Shown: piece after piece, positions 7,667 to 16,401 of the stretch
How the letters are laid out: each line of letters opens with the position of its first letter
How positions within the stretch are numbered: the stretch's first letter is position 1
Assembly (NCBI GenBank): GCA_028689145.1
Contig: JAQTWT010000004.1
Coordinates: 132,323 to 196,322, forward strand
Reading direction: 5' to 3'
DNA length: 64,000 bases
Origin: Gallionella sp.
GTDB taxonomy: Bacteria > Pseudomonadota > Gammaproteobacteria > Burkholderiales > Gallionellaceae
The notes under the pieces: model-generated
Seen by the model: only the letters and a program-made list of their open reading frames with translations
Database searches by the model: none
Told to the model about the DNA's origin: nothing
Position numbers and translations under genes: made by a program

Positions 7667-10362
7667 ACGCCTCGACCATTTTCTTCGAGCGGATTGCCCG
7701 GCATATTCTCGCCGCGCACGCTGCCGCGCTGCCCGATTTGCGCGGCATCACCATCATTCTTCCCAACTACCACGCCGCCCAGCCGTTGGCGCAGGCGCTG
7801 CTGCGCGTTGCACGGCTTCCAGCCGTACTGTTGCCGCAGCTGGTGACGCTCAACGACTGGGCGCAAACTATTCCGCTCGATACAGCCGCTGCCACGGATA
7901 GCCAGCGCAGCGCGCTGCTGTACCAGCATCTGCGCAAACAGAAGTGGTTCGAGCAGGCCGACCTGTGGAGCATGACACAGGAGCTGTTGGCCTTGTTCGA
8001 CGAGCTCACCCATGCGCTGACCGCCTTGCCGCGCGATGCCGAAGCTTTTGCCGCCGCGGTGCAGCAGGCCTATCAGGCGCGGCAGAACAGCGCGCTGCAA
8101 CTGGAAGCACGGCTGGTGTTTGAACTGTGGCACGCGATGCAGAGCGGCGCGGAACCGGATGCGGCACGCGCATACCAGCAGCGTCTGGCGAAACTGGCGG
8201 CACAGGCACACCAGCCGTTGTTTGTGCTGCGCACTTCGGAATGGAGCACGCTGGAACAGCGTTTTCTCGATGAATATGCCGGACATGCGGCGGTGCAGGT
8301 ATTCGACTTGCGCGAGATGGATGCGCAATGGGGTGGCTGGCTGCGCGATCCATCGGTTGGGCTGCGCGCGCAAAGCATCCCGCCGCTCGGCGACAGATTG
8401 CGCTTCTTTGCCGCCACCAGTCTAGAACAGGAGGCGGGCGCTGCCGCGTTGCAGGTGCGCCGCTGGTTGCAGGCGGGCAAACGTGACATCGCCGTTGTCG
8501 CGCAGGATCGTGTGGTGGCGCGGCGCATGCGCGCGCTGCTGGAGCGCGCCGAGGTGCTGGTCGCGGATGAGACCGGCTGGACTTTTGCCACGCTGTCGGT
8601 GAGCACGGTGCTGATGCGCTGGCTGGATGCGCTGCAGAGCGATTTCTACCACCACGACCTGCTCGACCTGCTCAAGTCACCGTTCATTTTTGCCGACCTG
8701 CCCGCAGCCGAACGCAAGGCCGCGGTGTATCAACTGGAACAACTGCTGCGCAAACAGGGCGTGGTGGCCGGACTGGAAAAATTCGTCGCGCTTGCCGAAC
8801 ACGAGATGCTGTTGCAGCAACCGCTGGCGCGTCTGCGCCAGGCGGCCGCATCGCTGGTGCAGAATAAACAAAAAACGCTGGCTGATTGGTTGGTAGCCTT
8901 GCGCGACAGCCTGCGCGTGCTGGGCATCGACACCGGGCTGCAACAGGACGATGCGGGTATGCAGTTGCTGCGCGCGCTGGAGAACTGGCAGCAGGAATTG
9001 GCAACCGACGCGGGGCGTTACCGTTTCATCGAGTGGCGGCGCTGGCTGGCGCAGCAACTCGACACGCAGACCTACCGCGACAGTGGCATCGACAGCACGG
9101 TGCGCTTTACCCATCTGGCCGCGACGCGCTGGCGCGCCTTCGATGCGGTGCTGCTGCTCGGCTGCGATGCCGATCATCTGCCCGGTGCGACCGACGGTGG
9201 ACGCTGGTTCAACGATGCGGTGCGTTCCGCACTGAACCTGCCGACGCGCGGCAGCCACGCCGCACGGCAGCGCGACGACCTGCTGGCGCTGCTGGCGCTG
9301 AACGACTGCGTGCTAGTCACCTGGCAGAAAGATCGCAACGGCGAGGCCGGGTTGCTCAGCCCGTATCTGGAAATGCTGCGCGACTTGCACACGCTGATTT
9401 ACGGCGACGATTTGAGCGAGCGCTACTTGCTTGCGTATCTTGCGGCGGAAGCGCAACACAATGTCTTTTTGCCACCCGCCGCCCAGCCCGCACCGGTTGC
9501 GGCGCAACAGCTCGTTCCGCTCAGCGTCTCCATCAGCGCCTACAACAGTCTGGTGGCCTGCCCCTATCAATTCTACGCACGTTACATCCTACGCCTGAAC
9601 GAACTGGATGAAGTGCAGGAAGGCATCGAGAAGCGCGACTTCGGCGAGCGCGTGCACGACATCCTGCGGCGTTTTCACGAACGTTACCCACAGTTGACCG
9701 GGCATCCTTCCAGCGAACTGGAAGCCTCGTTGCGCCAGATCAGTGAAACCGTGTTCACCGACCTGCTGCAACAGGATTTCGCCGCACGCGCCTGGCTGGC
9801 GCGCTGGTTCAAGTCATTGCCCGCCTATCTTGAATGGCAGACAGAAAATGAAGGGCAGGGCTGGCGCTATGCCGAGTCGGAGAGCGAATTCGATTGGCAG
9901 CTGGAAGGTGTGCGCCTGCGCGGACGTATCGACCGGCTGGATGTGCGGGGAGAAGAAAAACTGGTGCTCGACTACAAGACCCAGAGCGAGCAGGTGCTGC
10001 GCAACAAATTGAAAGAGCCGGGCGAGGACGTGCAACTGGCCTGTTACGCCTACGCCCATGAAGCCGCGGATGCCGCGTTCGTCAGCATCGAGAACGGCAA
10101 AGTGAAACTGGTGGCTCCCAAAGACGATGTGCCGCTGCTGGCACAGCTCAATGTCGAGCGGCTGGAGCATGCGATGGAGCGGATACGCGGCGGCGCAGGA
10201 TTACCCGCGAACGGCATCAACCAGGCGTGCCTGTATTGCGAAATGCGTGGCGTGTGCAGGAAAGGGGAGTGGACTTCAGGATTGAGGATTGAGGATTCAG
10301 GATTCAGGATTGTGCTCCCCTCTCCCGCAAGCGGGAGAGGGGCTGGGGGAGAGGGTGGATGA
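7663..10362 (+). CDS. AddB-like PD-(D/E)XK nuclease with Fe-S staple (probable DNA repair protein)
   Basis: An 899-residue protein resembling the TIGR03623 'probable DNA repair protein' family, partner of the following AddA-like helicase. The N-terminal ~600 residues form an inactive helicase-like region ([34 protein letters not shown]). The C-terminal RecB-type nuclease shows [24 protein letters not shown] and LVLDYKTQ. Cys633 (in [13 protein letters not shown]) and Cys856, Cys859, Cys865 ([10 protein letters not shown]) give the C-x(n)-CxxCxxxxxC arrangement of AddB-type 4Fe-4S staples. Start GTG 7663 overlaps fdxA. The last ~30 residues are encoded by two palindromic repeats (10274-10357) and look like non-native tail. 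Role: double-strand break end resection with AddA (inferred). Confidence 0.85.
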   Translation: MNASTIFFERIARHILAAHAAALPDLRGITIILPNYHAAQPLAQALLRVARLPAVLLPQLVTLNDWAQTIPLDTAAATDSQRSALLYQHLRKQKWFEQADLWSMTQELLALFDELTHALTALPRDAEAFAAAVQQAYQARQNSALQLEARLVFELWHAMQSGAEPDAARAYQQRLAKLAAQAHQPLFVLRTSEWSTLEQRFLDEYAGHAAVQVFDLREMDAQWGGWLRDPSVGLRAQSIPPLGDRLRFFAATSLEQEAGAAALQVRRWLQAGKRDIAVVAQDRVVARRMRALLERAEVLVADETGWTFATLSVSTVLMRWLDALQSDFYHHDLLDLLKSPFIFADLPAAERKAAVYQLEQLLRKQGVVAGLEKFVALAEHEMLLQQPLARLRQAAASLVQNKQKTLADWLVALRDSLRVLGIDTGLQQDDAGMQLLRALENWQQELATDAGRYRFIEWRRWLAQQLDTQTYRDSGIDSTVRFTHLAATRWRAFDAVLLLGCDADHLPGATDGGRWFNDAVRSALNLPTRGSHAARQRDDLLALLALNDCVLVTWQKDRNGEAGLLSPYLEMLRDLHTLIYGDDLSERYLLAYLAAEAQHNVFLPPAAQPAPVAAQQLVPLSVSISAYNSLVACPYQFYARYILRLNELDEVQEGIEKRDFGERVHDILRRFHERYPQLTGHPSSELEASLRQISETVFTDLLQQDFAARAWLARWFKSLPAYLEWQTENEGQGWRYAESESEFDWQLEGVRLRGRIDRLDVRGEEKLVLDYKTQSEQVLRNKLKEPGEDVQLACYAYAHEAADAAFVSIENGKVKLVAPKDDVPLLAQLNVERLEHAMERIRGGAGLPANGINQACLYCEMRGVCRKGEWTSGLRIEDSGFRIVLPSPASGRGAGGEGG
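10274..10313. repeat. AGGATTGAGGATT repeat inside the 3' end of the addB-like gene
   Basis: Short tandem units of (AGGATTG/AGGATTC) translated in frame as [11 protein letters not shown]. The same sequence type occurs at 12316-12390, 44941-45017 and 59587-59731. It replaces or extends the native C-terminus of the nuclease. Confidence 0.7.
10317..10357. repeat. CTCTCCCGC/GCGGGAGAG palindrome, coding copy in addB-like gene
   Basis: CCCCTCTCCCGC (10317-10328) and GCGGGAGAGGGG (10331-10342) form a perfect 12-bp stem with a 2-base spacer, followed by CTGGGGGAGAGGGT. It is translated as [14 protein letters not shown] at the end of the nuclease and ends immediately before the addA-like start codon. 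Related copies lie in mutS (39384-39423, 39588-39628) and coaBC (62674-62710). Confidence 0.85.
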
Positions 10363-13300
10363 CTAACTATATCGCCCTTGACCCCAAACGCAGCGTGGTC
10401 GTCGAAGCCTGCGCGGGCAGCGGCAAGACCTGGCTGCTGGTGTCGCGCATCGTGCGCCTGCTGCTGGACGGAGCTCAGCCTTCGCAGATTCTCGCGATCA
10501 CCTTTACGCGCAAGGCGGCGCAGGAGATGCGGGCGCGTTTGCAGTTGTGGCTGCGCGATCTGGCGATGGGCGACGATACGGCAGTGCGCAAATTCTTCGC
10601 AGAGCGCGGCTTGGCAACCCTGAGCGACGCGCAGCTACAACGTGCCCGCAGCCTGTACAGCAGTGTGTTGCTGGCACAGCCGGGCATTACCATCAGCACC
10701 TTCCACGGCTGGTTCATGCAGGTCATGCAGCGCGCGCCGCTCAACGCAGACGTGATGCAGGGGATGTCGCTGCTGGAACGCGCCGGCAGCGTGCAGGAAG
10801 AAGCCTGGGAAGAATTGCTGGAACAGTTGCGCAAGCAGCCGGATGAAGCCGAGGCGCAGCACATGCAATGGCTGTTCGGCGAGTGCGGCCTGTTTTCCAC
10901 GCGCAAGCTGCTATTCAATTTCATCGCCAAGCGCGCCGAGTGGTGGGCGTACACCCAAGGACAGGAAAATACGCTGGCCTTCGCACTGGATAATCTGTGC
11001 GCCGATCTCGCGGTGGATATGGAATTCGATCCGGTCTCGGACTGGGGGATGTGCGGCAACAGCGAAGAATTGTTGCTGGCTTTTTCGCTGCAACTCGCCG
11101 GAAATGGCACCGAGGTGCAAAAGACCAAAGCCGGCGAGCTGGAACGCTCATGGACGGAGACTCCAGCGGAAAGGCGTTTTGAGATAATCTGGCCGCTACT
11201 GTTCACGCAGGCGGACGAGCCGCGCAAACTCAAACACACCAAGAACCAGAACGAGGTGCTTTTTTCCGTGGCGCTGCATAACCTGCAAGCCAGCCTGCAA
11301 GCGGTGCGCGACACGCTCGCCGAGCAGCAGGCGTACCGTCTCAACGCAGCGGTGCTGCATTGCAGCATAGCATTTCTGACGCGCTATCAGGCATTGAAAC
11401 AGCAAAAACAGCAGATGGATTTCTCCGATCTGGAGTGGCAATTGTGCCGATTGCTGCAACACAGCGAACACGCCGAGACCATGCAGTACAAACTCGACAG
11501 CCGCTACCGCCATGTGCTGCTCGACGAATTTCAGGACACCAACCCGCTGCAATGGCAGATCTTGCGCGCGTGGTTCGACGCGGCGGTGGCGGTGGATTCG
11601 CAGCCGACTGTGTTCGTGGTCGGCGACCCTAAACAATCTATTTACCGCTTCCGCCGCGCCGATGCGCGGCTGTTTGGTGTGGCGCGCGACTATCTCAAGG
11701 AATATTTCGCCGCGCACGAACTGCACAACAACCATACCCGCCGCAACGCGCCTGCCGTGCTGGCGGCGGTGAACGCGGTGTTCGCCGACCATCCGGAAGG
11801 TTTCGTGGATTTCGCGCCGCACACCGCCGAGCATACTGGCTTGCCCGGTCATGTGATGGTGCTGCCGCTGGCGGTTGCCGAACAAAGCAAGGAGGAAACC
11901 GGAGAGGGGGCGGATGGAGAGTTACACCTGCGCGATCCGCTGACCACCCCGCGCAGCGAAGCCGGGGAGGGTGCGCGCCACCTGGAAGCCGCACAGTTCG
12001 CCGGCCTACTGCAAACCATCGTCAGCGACTGGTCGGTAAACGATGAAGGAAAAGAACGCCGCGCGAGCTACGGCGACATCATGGTGCTGGTGCGCAGCCG
12101 CACCCACCTTGCAGTGTACGAAGAAGCGCTGCGCGCGAAACACATCCCGTTCATCAGCTCGCGGCGCGGCGGCCTGCTCGACACGCTGGAAGCGGAAGAC
12201 GTGCAGGCGCTGCTGATGTTCCTCATCACCCCGTTCGCCGATCTTGCACTGGCGGAAGTGCTGCGCACGCCGATCTTCGCGTGCAGCGATGCGGACTTGA
12301 TGTGTTTAGCGCATCAGGATCGGGGATTGAGGATTGAGGATCGGGTGGAAGATCCTACTTGCTCCTCAATCCCCGATCCTCGCTCCTCATGGTGGTCGCG
12401 TCTGCAACACCTCGCCGAGCCGTCGCCCGCACTGCAGCGCGCCGCCGAACTGCTGCAACGCTGGCTGGCGCTAGCCGACAAACTTCCGGTGCATGACCTG
12501 CTCGACCGCGTCTATTTCGAGGGCGACGTGCTGGCGCGCTACAGCGCGGTGCTGCCTGTCGAAATGCGCGCCAAGGTTGTTGCCAACCTGCATGCTTTCA
12601 TGAAAATGGCACTCGACATCGATGCCGGACGCTATCCCAGCCTGCCGCGCTTTTTGCAAGACCTGCGCGAATTGCGCGACAGCAGCGACGATGCGCCGGA
12701 TGAAGGTAAACTCGGCACTGCGGGCGATGCGGTGCGCATCTACACCGTGCACGAATCGAAAGGACTGGAAGCACCCATCGTTTGGCTGCTGGACGCGAAC
12801 GCGGAAAGGAACAGCAGGGACGGCAACGACGTGCTGCTCGACTGGCCCACCCGCGAAGAACGCCCGCTGCATTTCTCCCTATACACCGACCAGGCCTCGC
12901 GCGGCAAACAGCGCGCGCCGCTGTTCGAGCAGGATGCCGCGCAACAGGCGCGCGAAGAGATGAATCTGCTCTATGTCGCCATGACCCGCGCGCAGCAGGC
13001 GCTGATCGTCAGCGGCAGCAGCAAGGGCGCAGACCAGGAAGCAAACAAGAAAACGCTGTCATGGTACGACCGCATCGCGGCGGTGACGATCAACCAACAA
13101 GAGCCGTTCGGGCTGAGCCTGTCGAAGCCTGCCCTGAATCTTTCAGACACCAATATTTACCCTTCGACAGGCTCAGGGCGAACGGAAGATGTATCGATTC
13201 ATCTTCCTCCCATCCTCCCCACCGGCAAACGCTCGTCCCGCAACACCCCGCAACAACAGCGCGGCATCTGGCTGCATGCGCTGTTACAACACCTCACCGA

Positions 13301-13676
13301 TGGCAGCGCGGCGAATGAGAGTGAAATTCAGCAACGCCTCGCCATCCCCTCCGCAGAAATGGACTCTCTCTGGCAGCAAGCCCGGCTTCTGCTTGCCTCG
13401 CCGCAACTCGCGCGTTTCTTCGATGCACAGCAATACCAAAACGCCTGCAACGAAATGCCCTACATCAATGCCATGGGCGAACTGAAACGCATCGACCGCC
13501 TAGTGGAATTCGGCGACGAGGTGTGGGTGCTCGATTACAAACTGGGCGACAGCGAGGATACGACGCGTTACCTCGCGCAGATGCAGGAATACCGGACGGC
13601 GATGCAATTGGTGTATGCGGGCAAGATGGTGCGCTGCGTGCTGGTGTTTGCGGACGGGGTGCTGAGCGAAGTGTAG
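10359..13676 (+). CDS. AddA/RecB-like UvrD-family helicase-nuclease
   Basis: A 1105-residue superfamily 1A helicase with a C-terminal nuclease. Motifs: Walker A ACAGSGKTW (17-25), Ia AITFTRKAA, II LLDEFQDTNPLQWQ, III VVGDPKQSIYRFRRAD, V VHESKGLEAPIVWLLD, VI LLYVAMTRAQQAL. The C-terminus has the PD-(D/E)XK residues VWVLDYK and a QMQEYRTAM segment. With the overlapping upstream AddB-like protein (ATGA overlap) it likely forms a heterodimer that unwinds and resects double-strand breaks. Two palindromic repeats sit in frame at residues ~653-678 and ~916-943, both in regions that look like surface loops; the frame remains open. A third Glu/Gly-rich stretch near residues 507-530 may be a degraded repeat. 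Confidence 0.88.
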   Translation: MTNYIALDPKRSVVVEACAGSGKTWLLVSRIVRLLLDGAQPSQILAITFTRKAAQEMRARLQLWLRDLAMGDDTAVRKFFAERGLATLSDAQLQRARSLYSSVLLAQPGITISTFHGWFMQVMQRAPLNADVMQGMSLLERAGSVQEEAWEELLEQLRKQPDEAEAQHMQWLFGECGLFSTRKLLFNFIAKRAEWWAYTQGQENTLAFALDNLCADLAVDMEFDPVSDWGMCGNSEELLLAFSLQLAGNGTEVQKTKAGELERSWTETPAERRFEIIWPLLFTQADEPRKLKHTKNQNEVLFSVALHNLQASLQAVRDTLAEQQAYRLNAAVLHCSIAFLTRYQALKQQKQQMDFSDLEWQLCRLLQHSEHAETMQYKLDSRYRHVLLDEFQDTNPLQWQILRAWFDAAVAVDSQPTVFVVGDPKQSIYRFRRADARLFGVARDYLKEYFAAHELHNNHTRRNAPAVLAAVNAVFADHPEGFVDFAPHTAEHTGLPGHVMVLPLAVAEQSKEETGEGADGELHLRDPLTTPRSEAGEGARHLEAAQFAGLLQTIVSDWSVNDEGKERRASYGDIMVLVRSRTHLAVYEEALRAKHIPFISSRRGGLLDTLEAEDVQALLMFLITPFADLALAEVLRTPIFACSDADLMCLAHQDRGLRIEDRVEDPTCSSIPDPRSSWWSRLQHLAEPSPALQRAAELLQRWLALADKLPVHDLLDRVYFEGDVLARYSAVLPVEMRAKVVANLHAFMKMALDIDAGRYPSLPRFLQDLRELRDSSDDAPDEGKLGTAGDAVRIYTVHESKGLEAPIVWLLDANAERNSRDGNDVLLDWPTREERPLHFSLYTDQASRGKQRAPLFEQDAAQQAREEMNLLYVAMTRAQQALIVSGSSKGADQEANKKTLSWYDRIAAVTINQQEPFGLSLSKPALNLSDTNIYPSTGSGRTEDVSIHLPPILPTGKRSSRNTPQQQRGIWLHALLQHLTDGSAANESEIQQRLAIPSAEMDSLWQQARLLLASPQLARFFDAQQYQNACNEMPYINAMGELKRIDRLVEFGDEVWVLDYKLGDSEDTTRYLAQMQEYRTAMQLVYAGKMVRCVLVFADGVLSEV
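12316..12390. repeat. In-frame 18-bp inverted repeat inside addA-like gene (AGGATT family)
   Basis: AGGATCGGGGATTGAGGA (12316-12333) is perfectly inverted at 12363-12380 (TCCTCAATCCCCGATCCT), with further GGATT/CCTC units on both sides. Translated in frame as QDRGLRIEDRVEDP then TCSSIPDPRSSW, which does not resemble helicase sequence. Confidence 0.85.
13104..13185. repeat. In-frame GTTCG...GTCGAAG inverted repeat inside addA-like gene
   Basis: Left arm 13104-13127 (CCGTTCGGGCTGAGCCTGTC + GAAG) pairs with right arm 13162-13185 (22 of 24 positions). The same family appears as an intergenic copy at 26921-26981. In frame it reads EPFGLSLSKPALNLSD and YPSTGSGRTED, between helicase motif VI and the nuclease domain. 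Confidence 0.85.
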
Positions 13677-13746
13677 GGTAGACGCTACTGGTAAAACATC
13701 GCCGCCACCGTTATATTGGCGGCAACTGGAATCGACAAGGAGTTTG

Positions 13747-14313
13747 ATGATGAAAGAAAATATCAAAGGCGGAACCCGTGCGCGCAACCCGGATCTGGAC
13801 TGGAACCTGTTGCGCGAGACGGTACTGATGCTCGAACTGGCGGCCGGTCAGATCGAGCATGCGATGAAGGACAGCAATACCTCGGTGGAGGTGCTGACCG
13901 ACAGTTTCACCACGATGGCCGGGTATTTGCGCTCGATGTCAGACGTGCTGGACAGCATGCCGGTCGATGGGGCGGGCGGCGCGAAGAAATCCGAGATGCA
14001 GCACATGGCCGAGAATGTGACCGGCATGATTCAGCAGTCCATCATCGCCTTCCAGTTCTACGACAAGTTGACCCAGCGTCTGACGCATGTCTGCCATAGC
14101 CTGGCCTCGATGAACGAACTGGTGGCCGACCGCAAACGCCTGTATAGCCCGAGCGAATGGGTGGCGTTGCAGGAACAGATACGCAGCAAATACACTACCG
14201 TCGAAGAACATGCGCTGTTCGAGGCAGTGATGGAAGGCGTGCCGGTGCAGGAAGCGCTGGATCGCTATATGAGCAGCATGAAGAGCAAGGGCGATGACAT
14301 CGAGTTGTTCTAG
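13747..14313 (+). CDS. Hypothetical helical protein, possibly chemotaxis/signalling related
   Basis: A 188-residue, predicted all-helical soluble protein. It carries a segment IIAFQFYDKLTQRLTHVCHS, which resembles the QFQDxxxQRLxHV helix seen in CheZ-like phosphatases and some chemotaxis-associated proteins; the rest is not recognised. ATG 13747 follows AAGGAG (13738-13743) closely; ATG 13750 is an equally good start. The downstream gene is a cyclic-nucleotide-binding protein 93 bases away. No functional call is made. Confidence 0.6.
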   Translation: MMKENIKGGTRARNPDLDWNLLRETVLMLELAAGQIEHAMKDSNTSVEVLTDSFTTMAGYLRSMSDVLDSMPVDGAGGAKKSEMQHMAENVTGMIQQSIIAFQFYDKLTQRLTHVCHSLASMNELVADRKRLYSPSEWVALQEQIRSKYTTVEEHALFEAVMEGVPVQEALDRYMSSMKSKGDDIELF

Positions 14314-14406
14314 CGTTCGCTGTGGGGGTGGTGTTGCGTGGTTTGAAATAAATCCAACGTACTTTTAATTCAACGTCCTGGATGTGGCAATAATTCTGGA
14401 GCTTCG

Positions 14407-14922
14407 ATGGCGACCGATGTAGAAATATTTAACAAGTTGCTTGCTTTGGCAAAATGCTTCAAGGGGTTTGGCGCGAACGATTTGCGCGACCTGCTGAGCA
14501 TTTCTTCAAAAGCGATATGGCGCACGGGTGATAACGTTTTTCTTGAAGGTGATCAGTGCAGGGACATGTATGTTATCTGCTCCGGCAAGATAAATGTGTG
14601 GCGAAAAGCCGGTGGAGAAATAGTGAGTTTGGCCAGACTTTCCGAAGGGGAGAGCTTTGGGGAGCTGGGGCTGATTCTCAACGAGGAACGCAGCGCTTGT
14701 GCCACAGCGCTGGAAGATACAGTCGCAATACGCATTTATTATAAACGGCTCCATCAAGTGCCCACTGCAGCCTCCCTGCTATATAGAAATATAGCCAAAG
14801 ACCTGGCCGAGAAACTAAAAATAGCAAATAACATCATCGTTATGCAAACTCAAATGGGTGCAGAGCCTCCCCATCTGGAAACAATCGGCGTACGGCACAG
14901 GCATAAAACGACACAGGCATAA
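14407..14922 (+). CDS. Cyclic nucleotide-binding domain protein
   Basis: A 171-residue protein that is essentially one cNMP-binding jelly roll: IWRTGDNVFLEGDQCRDMYV, ICSGKINVWR, LARLSEGESFGELGLI (the phosphate-binding cassette, here FGELGLILNEERSA) and an RIYYKRLHQV strand, followed by a helix like the Crp dimerisation helix. The canonical R-(S/T)-A of cAMP binders is present as RSA. There is no helix-turn-helix domain, so it is not a transcription factor by itself. It may respond to cAMP or c-di-GMP and act on a partner. The last ~25 residues are polar and His-rich. Confidence 0.8.
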   Translation: MATDVEIFNKLLALAKCFKGFGANDLRDLLSISSKAIWRTGDNVFLEGDQCRDMYVICSGKINVWRKAGGEIVSLARLSEGESFGELGLILNEERSACATALEDTVAIRIYYKRLHQVPTAASLLYRNIAKDLAEKLKIANNIIVMQTQMGAEPPHLETIGVRHRHKTTQA

Positions 14923-15041
14923 ATAAGTTATTTGGAATTTTCGAATGACTGCTTTAACCCGATAAACTCAATCAACTATTGTCTGCCGCCTGCTAATTGG
15001 CTAGAATTCGCGGTTCCAATACATACCTCAAGGAGAACATC

Positions 15042-15626
15042 ATGGAACATACCCTACCGGCACTCCCCTATGCGATGGACGCGCTGCAGCCGCATATGTC
15101 CAAAGAGACCTTCGAGTATCACTACGCCAAGCATCATCAGGCGTATGTCACCAATCTCAACAACCTGATCAAGGGCACCGAATACGAGAGCCTCGATCTG
15201 GAGGCCATCATCAAGAAGGCTCCCGCGGGCGGTATTTACAACAACGCGGCGCAGGTGTGGAACCACAGCTTCTTCTGGAACTGCATGAAGCCGAATGGCG
15301 GCGGCGCACCGGCAGGCGCGCTGGCGGATGCGATCGGCAAGAAGTGGGGCAGCTTCGACGAGTTCAAGAAAGCCTTCCAGACTTCCGCGGTGGGCAACTT
15401 CGGCTCCGGCTGGACCTGGCTGGTGAAAAAGGCCGACGGCAGCGTGGACATTGTCAACATGGGCGCTGCAGGAACACCGCTGACTACCGGCGACAAGGCG
15501 CTATTGTGCGTGGACGTGTGGGAACACGCCTACTACATCGACTACCGCAACCAGCGCCCGAAGTTCGTCGAGACTTACCTGAACAGCTTGGTAAACTGGG
15601 ATTTCGTGGCGAAGAATTTCGCCTGA
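15042..15626 (+). CDS. sodB: Iron superoxide dismutase
   Basis: A 194-residue Fe-type SOD converting superoxide to oxygen and hydrogen peroxide in the cytoplasm. Metal ligands are His27, His75, Asp158 and His162 (in [20 protein letters not shown] and [12 protein letters not shown]). The [16 protein letters not shown] segment and small size point to the iron rather than manganese form. ATG 15042 has AAGGAG about 12 bases upstream; a longer in-frame extension to 14997 is not conserved-like. It is followed by three direct repeats and a strong terminator. Confidence 0.96.
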   Translation: MEHTLPALPYAMDALQPHMSKETFEYHYAKHHQAYVTNLNNLIKGTEYESLDLEAIIKKAPAGGIYNNAAQVWNHSFFWNCMKPNGGGAPAGALADAIGKKWGSFDEFKKAFQTSAVGNFGSGWTWLVKKADGSVDIVNMGAAGTPLTTGDKALLCVDVWEHAYYIDYRNQRPKFVETYLNSLVNWDFVAKNFA

Positions 15627-15647
15627 GCGTGAGGTATATTTCGCAAG

Positions 15648-15718
15648 AATAAAGTTGTGAAAAAATTAATAAAGTCGTGAAAAAAACAGCACAGCGAAAA
15701 TAATAAAGTTGTGAAAAG
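15648..15718. repeat. Three direct repeats AATAAAGTYGTGAAAA downstream of sodB
   Basis: Units start at 15648, 15668 and 15702 (AATAAAGTTGTGAAAAA, AATAAAGTCGTGAAAAAA, AATAAAGTTGTGAAAAG). They lie between the sodB stop and its terminator, so they are transcribed in the 3' UTR. Confidence 0.75.
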
Positions 15719-15721
15719 TGA

Positions 15722-15752
15722 GGGGGAACAGTTTGTTCCCCCTTGTTTTTTG
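15722..15752 (+). terminator. sodB intrinsic terminator
   Basis: GGGGGAACA (15722-15730) pairs perfectly with TGTTCCCCC (15734-15742), followed by TTGTTTTTT. Confidence 0.9.
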
Positions 15753-16032
15753 TATTAATGCTTTTTGTTTCTGGCATCCTTGACTGGCTCGACAATATTC
15801 ACAGATATTGTGCTCACTGGCAGCAATTGCACATGCAGGTCATTTCGTGGGCATCAAGGCCCGCGCTTAGGCGGATCGTCGAGGTGGCTCACAGCCACAC
15901 GGCTCAATGTGCGAACCAGCTTATGGCGCAACTAAACAGGGCTGCGGAGGGAATTCGGCGAGAGAGGGCCAGCGTGCAAGCGTGGCACTACTGGCTGGTC
16001 GCATCGAATTATCAGTAGTCAGACTTACCGCA
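15753..16032. other. 280-bp gap with no supported gene
   Basis: Between the sodB terminator and the convergent cytochrome b5-like gene. An open frame at 15743-16018 (+, 91 codons) exists but starts in the terminator T-run, has no ribosome site and no recognisable protein. Nothing else identified. Confidence 0.5.
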
Positions 16033-16401
16033 TCAACGAAGTGTACCGATTCTGTATTTTTCCAACAATTGATTGGCTCGGGACGAGTGTGCGCGCCCCT
16101 TATTTTTGGTTTGCCAGGCTTGTGTGGCTTCCTTGCCGCACCACGGCAAAATCAGCTCCGGCGCTGAAGGATGGTCGGGCAGATAAGTCGTAAAGTCATA
16201 GACTGAGCCCTCAATCGCCATCCAGCAATCATCTTGTTTGGCGTGCCCGGCTACTTCCGCCAACAGATAGCCCTTGGCGGCAGGTTCCACAACAGGAGAA
16301 ACATCTGTAACCGGTATAGTCGTCATATACAAATCAGCCAGCCAGAAACCGGCCACTGCCAACCAGAAAATTACCGTCGAAATGATAAAGAGTTTACGCA
16401 T
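16033..16401 (-). CDS. Membrane-anchored cytochrome b5-like haem protein
   Basis: A 122-residue protein. One N-terminal membrane helix (residues ~5-25, IISTVIFWLAVAGFWLADLY) tethers a cytochrome b5 fold: DDCWMAIEGSVYDFTTYLPD, HPSAPELILPWCGKEAT and GRAHSSRANQLLEKYRIGTL. The axial haem ligands are probably His77 (HPSA in place of HPGG) and His105. The orientation (in-out anchor) would place the haem domain in the periplasm, which is inferred. The start overlaps the stop of the flavohaem oxidoreductase gene (ATGA), so both are coupled and likely exchange electrons. It is the last gene of the 20.3-16.0 kb leftward cluster. Confidence 0.85.
   Translation of the reverse strand: MRKLFIISTVIFWLAVAGFWLADLYMTTIPVTDVSPVVEPAAKGYLLAEVAGHAKQDDCWMAIEGSVYDFTTYLPDHPSAPELILPWCGKEATQAWQTKNKGRAHSSRANQLLEKYRIGTLR

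Noticed and set aside
7348..8373. Long minus-strand open frame (341 codons) opposite fdxA and the AddB-like gene
   Set aside because: It runs antisense to two well-supported genes, lacks family features and has the Arg/His/Gln-rich composition of shadow frames in GC-rich DNA.
11881..11980. Further in-frame repeat in the addA-like gene (EETGEGADGELHLRDPLTTP region)
   Set aside because: Gly/Glu-rich and suggestive of a degraded GGGAGAG repeat, but inverted arms could not be demonstrated, so it is not listed as a repeat.
15743..16018. 91-codon open frame after sodB
   Set aside because: Begins within the terminator T-run, has no ribosome site and no recognisable features.
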